From: an uncultured Lachnospiraceae bacterium
Lineage (GTDB): Bacteria; Bacillota; Clostridia; Lachnospirales; Lachnospiraceae
DNA length: 64,000 bases
Direction of reading: 5' to 3'
Assembly (NCBI GenBank): GCA_910587045.1
Contig: CAJULG010000007.1
Location: forward strand, 69,784 to 133,783
A model generated the notes under the pieces. That model was not told the DNA's origin and did no database searches. It saw nothing but the letters and a program-made list of their open reading frames with translations. Each line of letters starts with the position of its first letter. Within the stretch, counting starts at the first letter, position 1. Positions 35,549-45,139 of this stretch are shown piece by piece. The translations under genes were made by a program, and so were the position numbers.

Positions 35549-37030
35549 ATGAAAAAGGGACAGGAATATGAGGCAGAGATCGTTGACTATGAGTTTCCGA
35601 ATAAGGGAATTGCATATATAGAAGGGCGCAGGATAATCATTAAAGGCGCTTTTCAGGGACAGCGCGTGCAGATACGGATTACCAAAACGAAGAACGGGAA
35701 GGGTGAGGGACGGTTACTGGAGGTCCTGCAGCCTTCTGACCTGGAGACAGCGGAACCGGTCTGCAGGCACTTTGGACAATGCGGCGGCTGTACCTACCAG
35801 ACCATTCCATACGAAGCCCAGTTAGCAATTAAGGAGCAGCAGGTACGGAAGCTGCTGGATGAGGTCTGTGATACCTATATCTGGGATGGTATCATTGGAA
35901 GTCCTTGCACAGAGGGATATCGGAATAAGATGGAGTTTTCCTTTGGGGATGAATACAAGGATGGCCCTCTGGCACTGGGCCTGCATAAGAAAGGAAGCTT
36001 TTACGATCTGGTTACTGTGAAGGATTGCAGGATCGTAGATTCAGACTATAATCAGATCCTTGCCTGTACGTTAGAACACTTTTCTGGCCTGGGCATACCA
36101 TTCTTTCAGAAAATGAGACATGAGGGAACCCTTCGGCATCTGGTGGTTCGCCAGACTGCCAGAAGTAAGGATATCCTGATCAATCTGGTGGTAAGCAGTC
36201 AGACCGGGGAAAAGAAGCCGGAAAGCAGTGGAGAACATATAGCAGGTGACACATGTTCCGCAGACATAGAAACAATAAAGCGATATCTGGAAACGGATGC
36301 ATGGGTGCAGCAGTTGAATGCCCTGAACCTTCACGGGAACATTGCCGGTGTACTGCTGACTGTGAATGACAGTCTGGCAGATGTGGTACAGAGTGATGAA
36401 ACGCATTTGCTTTATGGACAGGATTTTATATATGAAGAAATCCTTGGCTTAAAGTTTCGCATCACCCCGTTTTCCTTTTTTCAGACAAACTCTCTTGGGG
36501 CAGAGGTTCTTTATGAAAAGGCAAGAGATTATGTAGGGAATACCAGAGATCAGGTTATTTTCGATCTCTACAGTGGAACGGGAACGATCGCACAGATGCT
36601 GGCGCCGGTAGCCAAAAAGGTGGTAGGTGTGGAAATCGTAGAGGAGGCAGTTGCATCTGCGAGAGAGAATGCGGTACTGAATCAGTTGGATAACTGTGAA
36701 TTTATTGCCGGAGATGTTCTAAAGGTTCTGGATCAGCTAAAGGAGCTGCCGGATATGATCGTATTGGATCCACCAAGAGACGGGGTACATCCTAAGGCAT
36801 TGAATAAGATCATCCGTTACGGGGTGGAACGGATGGTATATATATCCTGTAAACCGACCAGTCTGGCAAGGGATCTGGTAACTCTGCAGGCAGCGGGATA
36901 TCAGGTGGAGAAGGCGTGCTGTGTGGATATGTTTCCGGGAACGACGAATGTGGAGACTTGTGTGTTGCTTTCTAAACTTAAATCTGGTAAGCATATTGAT
37001 GTGGAATTGGATATGGACGAGCTGATTTGA
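35549..37030 (+). CDS. rlmD: 23S rRNA (uracil-C5) methyltransferase RlmD/RumA type, missing its C-terminal extension by frameshift
   Basis: 493 residues: TRAM domain (about 1-60), Fe-S motif CRHFGQCGGC, SAM-binding FDLYSGTGTIAQML, and catalytic ISCKPTSLARDL. It methylates uridine in 23S rRNA. Lachnospiraceae homologues continue past DELDLTAAE with about 75 more residues. Here that continuation exists downstream but is one base out of frame: a single missing G between CTG and ATTTG makes the frame end at TGA. Base composition turns AT-rich at about this point, suggesting a junction with foreign DNA. The catalytic domain is complete. Confidence 0.9.
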   Translation: MKKGQEYEAEIVDYEFPNKGIAYIEGRRIIIKGAFQGQRVQIRITKTKNGKGEGRLLEVLQPSDLETAEPVCRHFGQCGGCTYQTIPYEAQLAIKEQQVRKLLDEVCDTYIWDGIIGSPCTEGYRNKMEFSFGDEYKDGPLALGLHKKGSFYDLVTVKDCRIVDSDYNQILACTLEHFSGLGIPFFQKMRHEGTLRHLVVRQTARSKDILINLVVSSQTGEKKPESSGEHIAGDTCSADIETIKRYLETDAWVQQLNALNLHGNIAGVLLTVNDSLADVVQSDETHLLYGQDFIYEEILGLKFRITPFSFFQTNSLGAEVLYEKARDYVGNTRDQVIFDLYSGTGTIAQMLAPVAKKVVGVEIVEEAVASARENAVLNQLDNCEFIAGDVLKVLDQLKELPDMIVLDPPRDGVHPKALNKIIRYGVERMVYISCKPTSLARDLVTLQAAGYQVEKACCVDMFPGTTNVETCVLLSKLKSGKHIDVELDMDELI

Positions 37031-37254
37031 CCGCTGCGGAAAGTAAAGCAACAAACGCTGAAATAAAGCAATATGTGTTAGATAAGACAGGGCTTAAAGT
37101 ATCGCAATTATATATAGCACAAGTTAAAAGAAAACATGGACTGATAGAACGAATCAATTATAATTTAGGTAAAAAAGAATCAAAAGTTCCACAAATATTA
37201 TCTGAAAAGGAGCAGGCAATCGAAGATGCATTAAGATATTTTAAGATGATTTAG
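37024..37254 (+). pseudogene. out-of-frame C-terminal extension of RlmD
   Basis: The frame reads DLTAAESKAT ... YIAQVKRKHGLIER ... DALRYFKMI, which I recognise as the usual end of clostridial RlmD/RumA. It is AT-rich compared with the methylase body (many ATA/AAA/TTA codons), as if supplied by other DNA. It could also be translated alone from TTG at 37027, overlapping the rlmD stop. Insertion of one G near 37024 would restore a single ~568-residue protein. Confidence 0.75.
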
Positions 37255-37291
37255 TGAAACAAAAGGATTTCAAATAGTATAGGTGTTGATT

Positions 37292-40200
37292 ATGGCTAAT
37301 ATTGAAAGTATCAAACAAAAAATACTTCAACTGGATGCAGGATCATTTCAAAATCTTTGTGATTCTTATTTATATAAAATAGGCTATCCTAATATAGTAT
37401 CTCTTGGTGGAGAAGCGGGTACACGAAAGACCACTTTGGGTACACCGGATACTTATTTTATTGCACCAAATGGAAAGTATGTTTTTGTAGAATATACAAC
37501 TCAAAAGACAACATTATTTGCAAAAATTAAGAGTGATCTTGAGAAATGTCTTGATACGTCAAGGACAGGCGTTTCGAATGATAAAATTTCTGAGATTATT
37601 TATTGTCATACATCATCAAATCTTACACCTCTTCAAGATAGTGAAATAAAAGCTTTATGTGAAGATATTGGAATTAGGCTTACAGTTATCGGGATTGATA
37701 AGCTTGCGGAAGACATATATCTTTTCCACCATAATCTTTCACGTGATTTTTTGGGAATATCAATAAGTACGGGGCAAATTCAATTGTATGACGATTTTAT
37801 TGATAGTTATAATTCAAATAGAATGGCGGCTCCAATTGATACCCGATTTTTATTTAGAGAAAAGGAATTTAAAGATATTGGCGACGCTTATCTGAAAGTG
37901 GATGTTGTTATACTTAATGGCGCAGCAGGTACGGGGAAAACACGTTTGGCTTTGCATTATGTAAAAAATCACCCAGATGCTAATAATGAGAAGGTTTACT
38001 GCATTCACAGTAATGCGTTACCAATATATGAGGATTTGAAACTATTTATAGACAACCCCGGATACTATTTTCTTTTTATTGATGATGCAAATCAATTGTC
38101 GGGATTACAGCATATTATTCGTTATGTTAGTATGAAGCCAGAGGGATATAACGTAAAAATACTGATTACAGTGCGAGATTATGCACTTCAAAAAGTAATA
38201 AAAGATGTTCGAGAAATTACTTCGTATGAAATTGTAAACATAAATGTATTTTCAGATGGCGAGATTAAGAAATTGCTCGAAACCTCATTGGGTATTCTAA
38301 ATCAAGACTATCAAGAAAGAATCATAAGAATTGCAGAGGGAAATGCTCGTATTGCTATACTTGCAGGGAAAGTAGCATGTAATTCAAAGCGTTTGGATTC
38401 TATTAATGATGTATCACAATTATATGAAGATTACTATGGTTCTACCTTAGAGGATAATAATCAATTGCTTATTAATACAAACATGTGCATAACTGCTGGT
38501 ATAGTTGCTTTTCTAGAAGCAATTCATTTGGAACACATGGATGCATTTTTGCCGATTTTAAAAGAAAAAGGCCTAAATCGAGATGATTTTATTGAAAATA
38601 TCCGTATGCTTCACGAGCAGGAAATTGTCGATATTTGCAATGATAAAGCCGTACGTTTTTCTGATCAATGCTTATCTAACTATTTGTTAAAATATGCTTT
38701 TTTTGATAAAAAACTACTTTGTTTGTCGAAAATGATTAAAGCTTGTTTTCGAAGTTATAGAGAGAGAACCATCTCTTCCGTTAATACGTTACTTAATATA
38801 TTTAGAAATGAAACTCTTTTCAATTTTGTTGAGAAAGAAATAAAATTATTATGGGATGAATTATCAACAGAAAAATCACAGGATTTCTTTGATTTTATAA
38901 AAGTGTTTTTCCGTGTTAATCCTACTGAAACACTTTTGATTTTGCAGAGTAAAATTGAATCTGAAGAAGATATAATTTGTGAATGGCGTGATATTGATAC
39001 TGAGAAAGGGAAAAATTATCAGAACGTAGCAAACGATATCATCGAAATTCTTGGTGGTTTTGCAAATATGACTGATTTTCCAACAGCCTGTGATTTATTT
39101 TTTCAGTATTATTTAAAGCGACCAGATTTATATATGGAGTTTTATCATGCAGTTAATTTATATTTTGCTATTAATAAAGATTCTGAACGATATAATTTTT
39201 ACACTCAAATAACTTTTTTTGAGAAGATAAAAGAATATTCCGATGACTGGAAACAAGAATCTGTTGCTACTCTTTTTTTACAAATAGCAGAAGAATTTTT
39301 AAAATTGCATTTTACACCAGCAGAGGGAGGACGAAAGAACACAATTACTATATATCAAATCCCGTTAGTTATATCTGAAGGTGTTAAAAAATACCGAAAG
39401 TTAATTTGGGAATCTTTATACTCTTTGTGTGCAATTGAAAAGTATAAAGAAAATGTTAGAAAAATTCTTAGCTCTTATGGTGGAACTATCGAAGATATAA
39501 GCATTCCAGTTTTACAATTTGACTTAGAATATATCAAATCAATTTTAGAGTCATATTTTCCGCCAGACGAAATAAGAAATTGTCTTTTAGCAAACAGGAT
39601 AGAGGATGTTTTTAGGTATAAGAATCTTTCTTGTAAAGCGGTATTTGCTGAATATTTTGAAGGAGAATATCTTCAACTATATTTTTTTCTTAAAGGACCA
39701 GATTATAAAAAAGAAGTTAATTTTAAAGAACGTAAAAAGCTTAAACAGAAAGCAATTGAACAATACATTTCTAATTGTGATTTAGAAAAGTTCAAAAGGT
39801 TGATTGATGTTTGTAATGATGTTTCTGAACTTGATGAGCATACATCTTGGGAGGTTGGGAAAGGATTAGGAATTGCCTTCGATGCGATTTCTTTAAAAAA
39901 GGATTACTACGTTGATGCAATTAAGTATTACATAGAAAAAGATACACCAATTAATTTACACCCATATCATTTGATGGGCACACTCTTTTCTATATTGTCC
40001 GATTCAGAAGTGTATCAAATTATTATTAGCGGAGAGTATAGTCAGAAAAATGCTTGGTTATATGCCTATTATCATGAATTGCCACCCGAAATTATTACGG
40101 AAAATCATCTACGTGGACTTTATAACTTTTTGGAAGATACTTCTGACAAGGATATTACTTCATCAGCAATGCGTGATGTGGATTTTTTGGAAAAGTATAA

Positions 40201-40759
40201 GAGAATAGATGAGCAAGCGTTGATAAAGGGGTGTAAAATTATTTTATCTAAGATAGAGTATTCGCTCTTTATTGTGCATATTTATTTTGATTTGTTATTT
40301 AATAGCTATCATAATAAACCGCAGGAAACAATCCTAAAATTTAATTGTAATCTGGAATTGTTTGAAGAAATGTATTGTGCTATGTTGTCATATGATACCC
40401 ACCATGATTATAACGGACAGTTTTTGAAAGAAATATATTTGGTCAGATCTTCTATATTAGACAAATATATAGGTTATTTAATAAATGAAAATTCTTTTAG
40501 TGACCATCAAGAAAGGCATCGTTGCTTTTTCGATTTGGACGATTTTATTGAAATATATAATAAGATATTTGAACAGCTATTGGAAAATTGCCGACTTCCT
40601 AGGATGTCAGTACCATATTTTTTGGAGTCTTTATTATTACCAACCCAAGATGAGCAAGATCTATTGGGAAGACAAGACGAATGGATTCGGCAATGTATCC
40701 AACGGTTTTCTAATGATGAAACAAAATGTATTGCCTATTTTCAGTTATATCGGAATTAA
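37292..40759 (+). CDS. Avs-like antiviral STAND NTPase with N-terminal nuclease-like domain
   Basis: 1155 residues in this frame. The N-terminal ~160 residues look like a PD-(D/E)xK nuclease: TPD with D53, then VEYTTQK with E67 and K72. The centre is a STAND/nSTAND3 NTPase with P-loop GAAGTGKT (210-217), Walker B YYFLFIDDANQL and an arginine-finger-like ITVRDYAL. The long C-terminal helical repeat region would be the sensor. Avs proteins bind phage proteins, oligomerise and cleave DNA. The start at 37292 precedes MANIESIKQ. The frame stops early, and the family-like ending continues in another frame from 40742. AT-rich, in an island behind rlmD. Confidence 0.75.
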   Translation: MANIESIKQKILQLDAGSFQNLCDSYLYKIGYPNIVSLGGEAGTRKTTLGTPDTYFIAPNGKYVFVEYTTQKTTLFAKIKSDLEKCLDTSRTGVSNDKISEIIYCHTSSNLTPLQDSEIKALCEDIGIRLTVIGIDKLAEDIYLFHHNLSRDFLGISISTGQIQLYDDFIDSYNSNRMAAPIDTRFLFREKEFKDIGDAYLKVDVVILNGAAGTGKTRLALHYVKNHPDANNEKVYCIHSNALPIYEDLKLFIDNPGYYFLFIDDANQLSGLQHIIRYVSMKPEGYNVKILITVRDYALQKVIKDVREITSYEIVNINVFSDGEIKKLLETSLGILNQDYQERIIRIAEGNARIAILAGKVACNSKRLDSINDVSQLYEDYYGSTLEDNNQLLINTNMCITAGIVAFLEAIHLEHMDAFLPILKEKGLNRDDFIENIRMLHEQEIVDICNDKAVRFSDQCLSNYLLKYAFFDKKLLCLSKMIKACFRSYRERTISSVNTLLNIFRNETLFNFVEKEIKLLWDELSTEKSQDFFDFIKVFFRVNPTETLLILQSKIESEEDIICEWRDIDTEKGKNYQNVANDIIEILGGFANMTDFPTACDLFFQYYLKRPDLYMEFYHAVNLYFAINKDSERYNFYTQITFFEKIKEYSDDWKQESVATLFLQIAEEFLKLHFTPAEGGRKNTITIYQIPLVISEGVKKYRKLIWESLYSLCAIEKYKENVRKILSSYGGTIEDISIPVLQFDLEYIKSILESYFPPDEIRNCLLANRIEDVFRYKNLSCKAVFAEYFEGEYLQLYFFLKGPDYKKEVNFKERKKLKQKAIEQYISNCDLEKFKRLIDVCNDVSELDEHTSWEVGKGLGIAFDAISLKKDYYVDAIKYYIEKDTPINLHPYHLMGTLFSILSDSEVYQIIISGEYSQKNAWLYAYYHELPPEIITENHLRGLYNFLEDTSDKDITSSAMRDVDFLEKYKRIDEQALIKGCKIILSKIEYSLFIVHIYFDLLFNSYHNKPQETILKFNCNLELFEEMYCAMLSYDTHHDYNGQFLKEIYLVRSSILDKYIGYLINENSFSDHQERHRCFFDLDDFIEIYNKIFEQLLENCRLPRMSVPYFLESLLLPTQDEQDLLGRQDEWIRQCIQRFSNDETKCIAYFQLYRN

Positions 40760-41031
40760 AAATCGAAAGAAAAAAGGAATATGTTTTGCTGTTTCTTGAA
40801 AACAATCCATTGTATGAAGATTTTAAAAGGATACCATTAACACCTACTTCTTGGAGTTGGGTGGGTAGTACGGTACCTATGTATTCTGCTTGGATTGAGT
40901 TTCTTGAATCATTGCTTTCAAGTTTTATAGGTTTAAAATGGATAAAGCATAAAAAGTATATCGAAACACAAATTGGTTATTTAAAAGAGGAAATTGAATC
41001 TGAACAAATTGATGAAATCTTAAGAGGATGA
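40742..41031 (+). pseudogene. out-of-frame C-terminal end of the Avs-like protein
   Basis: The +1-shifted frame reads VISELKIERKKEYVLLFLEN and then a PTSWSWVGSTVPMY segment and a charged helix, a typical end for nSTAND3 proteins. Adding one T to the TTTT run at 40738-40741 joins it smoothly to the 1155-residue frame (AYF-SVISELK). It is either a real disruption that removes ~95 residues or a homopolymer error. Confidence 0.72.
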
Positions 41032-41067
41032 TTCGAAAATACATGAAAAAAGCAGGAAGGAGCCTGA

Positions 41068-42090
41068 ATGGTGGAGAATAACAAAGATAATATAAATATT
41101 ATAGGGAGTGAAATCATCATATATCAAACGGAGGATGGACGCACAAAGATTGACGTTAAATTTGAAAACGAGACCGTTTGGCTTACACAAGCACAATTAT
41201 GTGAGCTTTACCAAACCAGTAAATCTAATATCAGTGAGCATATCAAACATATTTTTAAAGAGGAAGAATTGGATGAAGAATCAGTTGTTCGGAAATTCCG
41301 AACGACTGCGTCTGACGGGAAAAACTATAATACAACACATTATAATCTTGATATGATTATCTCTCTTGGATATAGAGTAAAATCCAAGATTGCCACAAAT
41401 TTTCGGCGTTGGGCTACTGAACGATTAAAAGAGTACATGATAAAAGGTTTTACAATGGATGATGAGCGGCTGAAAAATCTGGGTGGCGGTAATTACTGGA
41501 AAGAGTTACTGGACCGTATTCGGGATATCCGCTCATCTGAAAAAGTTATGTACCGACAGGTACTGGATTTGTATGCAACAAGTGTTGATTATGATCCCAA
41601 GAGTAGCGAATCCATTGCATTTTTTAAAATGGTACAAAATAAATTACACTATGCAGCACATGGACATACAGCAGCAGAAGTTATATACGAGCGTGCGGAC
41701 GCCAGTCAGCCTTTTATGGGATTAAAAAGTTTTTCTGGGGATTTTCCCACATTAAAAGATATAAGCATTGCAAAGAATTATCTTAATGATGAGGAGTTAA
41801 AAATCCTAAATAATATTGTATCGGGATATTTTGACTTTGCAGAAGTTCAGGCTATGCGTCATAATCCTATGTATATGTCAGATTATGTGGAGCATCTTGA
41901 TAATGTTTTAAAAACTACAGGCGACAAAGTATTACAGGGAGCTGGTACAATTAGTCATGCACAGGCAATAGAGAAGGCTACAGAAGAATATAGAAAATAT
42001 CAGGTGCAGAACTTGTCGCCAATTGAAGAAGAATATTTGGAAAGCATTAAAAATATTCACAGTACAGTAAAGAAAAATGGTAAGAATTGA
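41068..42090 (+). CDS. RhuM-family protein
   Basis: 340 residues, the usual length for the virulence RhuM family first noted in a Salmonella pathogenicity island. The N-terminal segment (VWLTQAQLCELYQTSKSNISEHI) is a DNA-binding-like helix-turn-helix, and the middle YNLDMIISLGYRVKSKIATNFRRWAT is the family hallmark. Function is unknown; members occur often in restriction-modification and defence islands, which fits its place next to the Avs-like gene. RBS AGGAAGGAG-like. Confidence 0.85.
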   Translation: MVENNKDNINIIGSEIIIYQTEDGRTKIDVKFENETVWLTQAQLCELYQTSKSNISEHIKHIFKEEELDEESVVRKFRTTASDGKNYNTTHYNLDMIISLGYRVKSKIATNFRRWATERLKEYMIKGFTMDDERLKNLGGGNYWKELLDRIRDIRSSEKVMYRQVLDLYATSVDYDPKSSESIAFFKMVQNKLHYAAHGHTAAEVIYERADASQPFMGLKSFSGDFPTLKDISIAKNYLNDEELKILNNIVSGYFDFAEVQAMRHNPMYMSDYVEHLDNVLKTTGDKVLQGAGTISHAQAIEKATEEYRKYQVQNLSPIEEEYLESIKNIHSTVKKNGKN

Positions 42091-42200
42091 TTTCCATAAA
42101 AGAGATTTTATAGAAATTGGTAAAATATGAGTTTAGATAATAATGAGCATATTAAGACAGTAGTCCTCTTATCCCAACAGAAAGCGGATGATTATGTTGA

Positions 42201-42872
42201 GGTGAAAACATATTAGATAAGCTTATTGATGTTGCAAAGTTGTGGACTGAGATGACCAATGGAAAAGCAAATCCGTATGTTATGATAACTGTCGGGTTTG
42301 AGTATGATATAGATGGTTGGAGTAACGATAACAGAGCGGAGATTTTCTGCAGGAACAGGAAGGGATTTCTGGAGTTCTTAACGGATAATATGATGCCCTA
42401 TCTTGCAGATGAATACAGCCTGAATTTTAAAGAATCTGTTTTGTTCGGTCATTCTCAGGGAGGTGTGTTTGCTCATTATGCAGCATTTAATTCAGATCTC
42501 TATGAGAATCAGCCTTTTGGAAAATATATTATTGGTAGTCCGGCATTCTGGACACCATATTTCACGGATCAACCGGACTTTGATGCATATAAGAATGATT
42601 ATGGTTATTTTGAGCGTAGAAGTACCATGAATAAAGAATTGTACTTGACAGGCGGAGATGACGAGGACAAGGATTATGAGGAGTATTACGGAGTAAATGA
42701 TTCTACGCTGGAGGGACTCTTGCATTTGAAGGAGAGACTGGACAGTCATGGCATCACATCATATTCCTATAAGATTTACGAAGGCAATCATTATATGTAC
42801 ATTCCGGAAATGTTGATTGACTTTACGGAAGAAAAACTGATTCCAGATAGTTCAGATGAAGATATGCCATAG
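42201..42872 (+). pseudogene. N-terminally truncated alpha/beta-hydrolase esterase
   Basis: The frame opens after a stop at 42198 and reads GENILDKLIDVAKLW before the first usable codon (TTG 42240). The nucleophile elbow GHSQGG and the late EGNHYMY histidine show an IroE/Fes-type esterase, but the first strand and oxyanion region before DGxN are absent. A 29-residue open frame (42127-42216, MSLDNNEHIK) lies over the missing 5' part. Probably a remnant; it could still be made as a shortened protein. Confidence 0.6.
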
Positions 42873-43360
42873 AAATAAGAATCCATATGTTGAAAGTATT
42901 ATTATTGCAGGCAATAAGCTAGATAATTATACTATGAGGATGTCCTGCTATTAACGTGTGCATAAACGTACGGTATAATGATTACAGAAACCAATAAACG
43001 ATCAGCAATAAAGGAGCCTGATAATATGACTGGAAAGAGGACAGTGTCAAACTAATCTGACATTGTCCTTATAATATATCTTCCGATTTTACATACGAAA
43101 GGATTGCTGATACAGAATGGTCAGATACCATACATAAAACTTGCGGATATGCTGGCAAATTTATTAAAAGCTTATTAAAAATATGCCTCACGTTTTGAAA
43201 ATGAATTTGTTTTATCTAGGAGAACAGTAATAGAAAGACGAAACCCAGACTGTTAAAGGAAATATGCGGGATATGGCAAGTTTTAATGAAATTGTGGTTG
43301 CGTTTATGATACAATAATAGCGTGGGTGCAATTTGACAGATCGGTATTGGAGGGATAACA
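42873..43360. other. 488-bp gap with hairpin and gene remnants
   Basis: It holds a hairpin GGACAGTGTCA/TGACATTGTCC (43039-43068, 11-bp stem, one wobble) with no T tract, preceded by a mini-frame (MTGKRTVSN) that has an AAAGGAG site. After it a short C-terminal-like remnant reads LLIQNGQIPYIKLADMLAN. No intact gene, transposase or further repeat was found. Confidence 0.5.
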
Positions 43361-43795
43361 ATGCAAAGTGTAAGAATTTATGAGATGCCAGCCTGTAAAA
43401 TGGTTTCGTCCGGAACAGGTATGTTTGGAGAAGGAAATTTTAATTTATTTGACGAATGGTTATCCTTGCAAAGACGCAGTCTTTTCCCAAAAGATTTCCT
43501 ATATCATGCAGGCGAGGGCTTTGTCTGGTTGTATATGTATGAAGATGGAATGAATGTTCCAAAGGAATTTGAAATAATAGATTTTCAGGGAGGTCTTTAT
43601 GCCGTTGCAACCGACATAGACCAGAAAACAGATAAAGAACTTATGAACACAGAGATAGACAGGTTTTTAAGTGAAAACGGATTTGAACGTGACACATCCC
43701 GTTCAGAATTAGGAAATATAATTACGTCACCACTTGCAAAAGAAATAATGGAATATGAACAGATGGACTATTACATCCCGGTAAGAGCAAAATAA
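43361..43795 (+). CDS. GyrI-like (effector-binding) small-molecule-binding protein
   Basis: 144 residues resembling the stand-alone AraC effector-binding/GyrI-like fold: an opening VRIYEMPACKMVSSG, the FLYHAGEGFVWLYMYEDG strand pair, and FQGGLYAVATDI near the middle. Such proteins bind small or cationic compounds or inhibit gyrase; function here is not known. RBS TGGAGGG. Confidence 0.75.
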   Translation: MQSVRIYEMPACKMVSSGTGMFGEGNFNLFDEWLSLQRRSLFPKDFLYHAGEGFVWLYMYEDGMNVPKEFEIIDFQGGLYAVATDIDQKTDKELMNTEIDRFLSENGFERDTSRSELGNIITSPLAKEIMEYEQMDYYIPVRAK

Positions 43796-43822
43796 AGCTT
43801 GGTTTTTTCGGAGGAAATACAT

Positions 43823-44224
43823 ATGCATTTTATCTTAATGCTACTTGTTACAATCATGGTTCCGGCATGGTACATATGGCCGAGTAGAATAATTTCCATG
43901 ACATTTAATACATTCAGCAGGTCAATCACCATAAAAAGTGATAAATGGACTAAATTATTAATTGCAGAAAAGAATACCTGGGGAATAGCAACCGATCCTG
44001 ATAAAAGGAACAAAATGTCAATATGGGGTGTAATAGGATATATGGTATTTCTTCCGCAAATTGTTTTCATGTCATATAACTGGTGGAATTATTTAAAAAC
44101 AGGCTCGGGACAGCGGTGCGAGTCAGAACAATTATATCTATGGGCAGCAATGTTATACTATGCGATTGCCCTGATAGTAAAACTTAAAGAAGCAATTAAG
44201 TTTCGTAAGGGAGAGATATGGTGA
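43823..44224 (+). CDS. hypothetical membrane protein
   Basis: 133 residues with TM helices at both ends and in the middle (LMLLVTIMVPAWYIWPS, WGVIGYMVFLPQIVFMSY, LYLWAAMLYYAIALIV). No family recognised. CGGAGGAAATACAT precedes the ATG. The next small frame's ATG (44218) overlaps its stop. Confidence 0.6.
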   Translation: MHFILMLLVTIMVPAWYIWPSRIISMTFNTFSRSITIKSDKWTKLLIAEKNTWGIATDPDKRNKMSIWGVIGYMVFLPQIVFMSYNWWNYLKTGSGQRCESEQLYLWAAMLYYAIALIVKLKEAIKFRKGEIW

Positions 44225-44381
44225 CATACAAAAAATTATTGAGAATTTTTTTGCGCTATTTTTGATTTCACTTTTTATATCGATCGCGGGAGGTCATTTT
44301 TATGATGGGAATACAGCGCGGTCAGATAAGAATGGTAGTCTTAAGTATATTGAAATAATAAAAAAGTATGTAGTGAGGTAG
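44218..44381 (+). pseudogene. small membrane protein split by a frame break
   Basis: ATG at 44218 overlaps the preceding stop and reads MVTYKKLLRIFLRYF before TGA. In the next frame the sequence continues as LISLFISIAGGHFYDGN ... KYVVR. One extra T in the TTTTT run near 44264 would join them into a ~54-residue one-TM protein ending just before the XRE gene. Either decayed or a sequencing slip. Confidence 0.5.
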
Positions 44382-44386
44382 AGTAT

Positions 44387-45133
44387 ATGCTGCTTATAGG
44401 AACAAGAATTCAGGAGTATCGCAGAGATTCGGGATTAAGTCAGGAGGAGTTTGCTGAAAAAATCGGCGTCAGCAGGCAGGCTGTATCTAAATGGGAACTG
44501 GACAAGGCGTATCCTGATCTGGACAGGCTGGTTTGTATATGTGGAATATTAAATGTACGCATTGATGAATTGATTTACGGAAAGCAGGAATCAGATACGA
44601 ATACAGAGGAAGATGCATCCGGGAATGGCAACAGGAATAATATTTTACACATGAAAAATATCAGAGGAGCACGCAGTCAGGCAAGGTTAAAAATGATATT
44701 TTATATTCTTGCTGTTTTATGTGTATTCTGTTTTGTTGTTTTATCTGTTTTGCTGGTAAGAAATGAGTGGATAAGCCATACTGATAAAAATGAAAACGTG
44801 AGAGTGGAGAAGGTTTATCAACAATATACAAAAGCTGATTTATGCTATCTTGACGAAAACGGACGTAAGGTTATGAATACGGTATGGCTGGATGTTCCGG
44901 GAATACGGGAAGGCGATTATATTGAATGTTATACCGGATCCGGTCAAGATGAATTATTTGTAAACTATAATGCAGGCACGATCATAGCATCTGCCATAAT
45001 TACAGTTTTATTTGTTGTGCTGCTTATACTTACCAGACTGGAAATACGACGTATGAAGAAGGAGGATAAGCTGCAGATAATCCTGGAAGATTTAGAAGAT
45101 AAGACAACCTGTGGGAACATAACAGAAGGGTAA
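44387..45133 (+). CDS. XRE-family regulator with two TM helices
   Basis: 248 residues: N-terminal helix-turn-helix (RIQEYRRDSGLSQEEFAEKIGVSRQAVSKWE), a linker, one TM helix near 100-122, a short extracellular domain, and a second TM near 203-222 with a charged tail. Membrane-linked XRE proteins of this kind are common in Clostridia. It probably controls the secreted protein gene 6 bp downstream. Confidence 0.85.
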   Translation: MLLIGTRIQEYRRDSGLSQEEFAEKIGVSRQAVSKWELDKAYPDLDRLVCICGILNVRIDELIYGKQESDTNTEEDASGNGNRNNILHMKNIRGARSQARLKMIFYILAVLCVFCFVVLSVLLVRNEWISHTDKNENVRVEKVYQQYTKADLCYLDENGRKVMNTVWLDVPGIREGDYIECYTGSGQDELFVNYNAGTIIASAIITVLFVVLLILTRLEIRRMKKEDKLQIILEDLEDKTTCGNITEG

Positions 45134-45139
45134 TATGAC

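Noticed and set aside
42127..42216. 29-residue open frame between RhuM and the esterase remnant
   Set aside because: No ribosome binding site and no similarity recognised; it overlaps the degenerate 5' end of the esterase.
43039..43068. GGACAGTGTCA/TGACATTGTCC hairpin considered as an insertion-sequence end
   Set aside because: No transposase, no second copy in the window and no target duplication; kept only as a hairpin in a remnant-filled gap.
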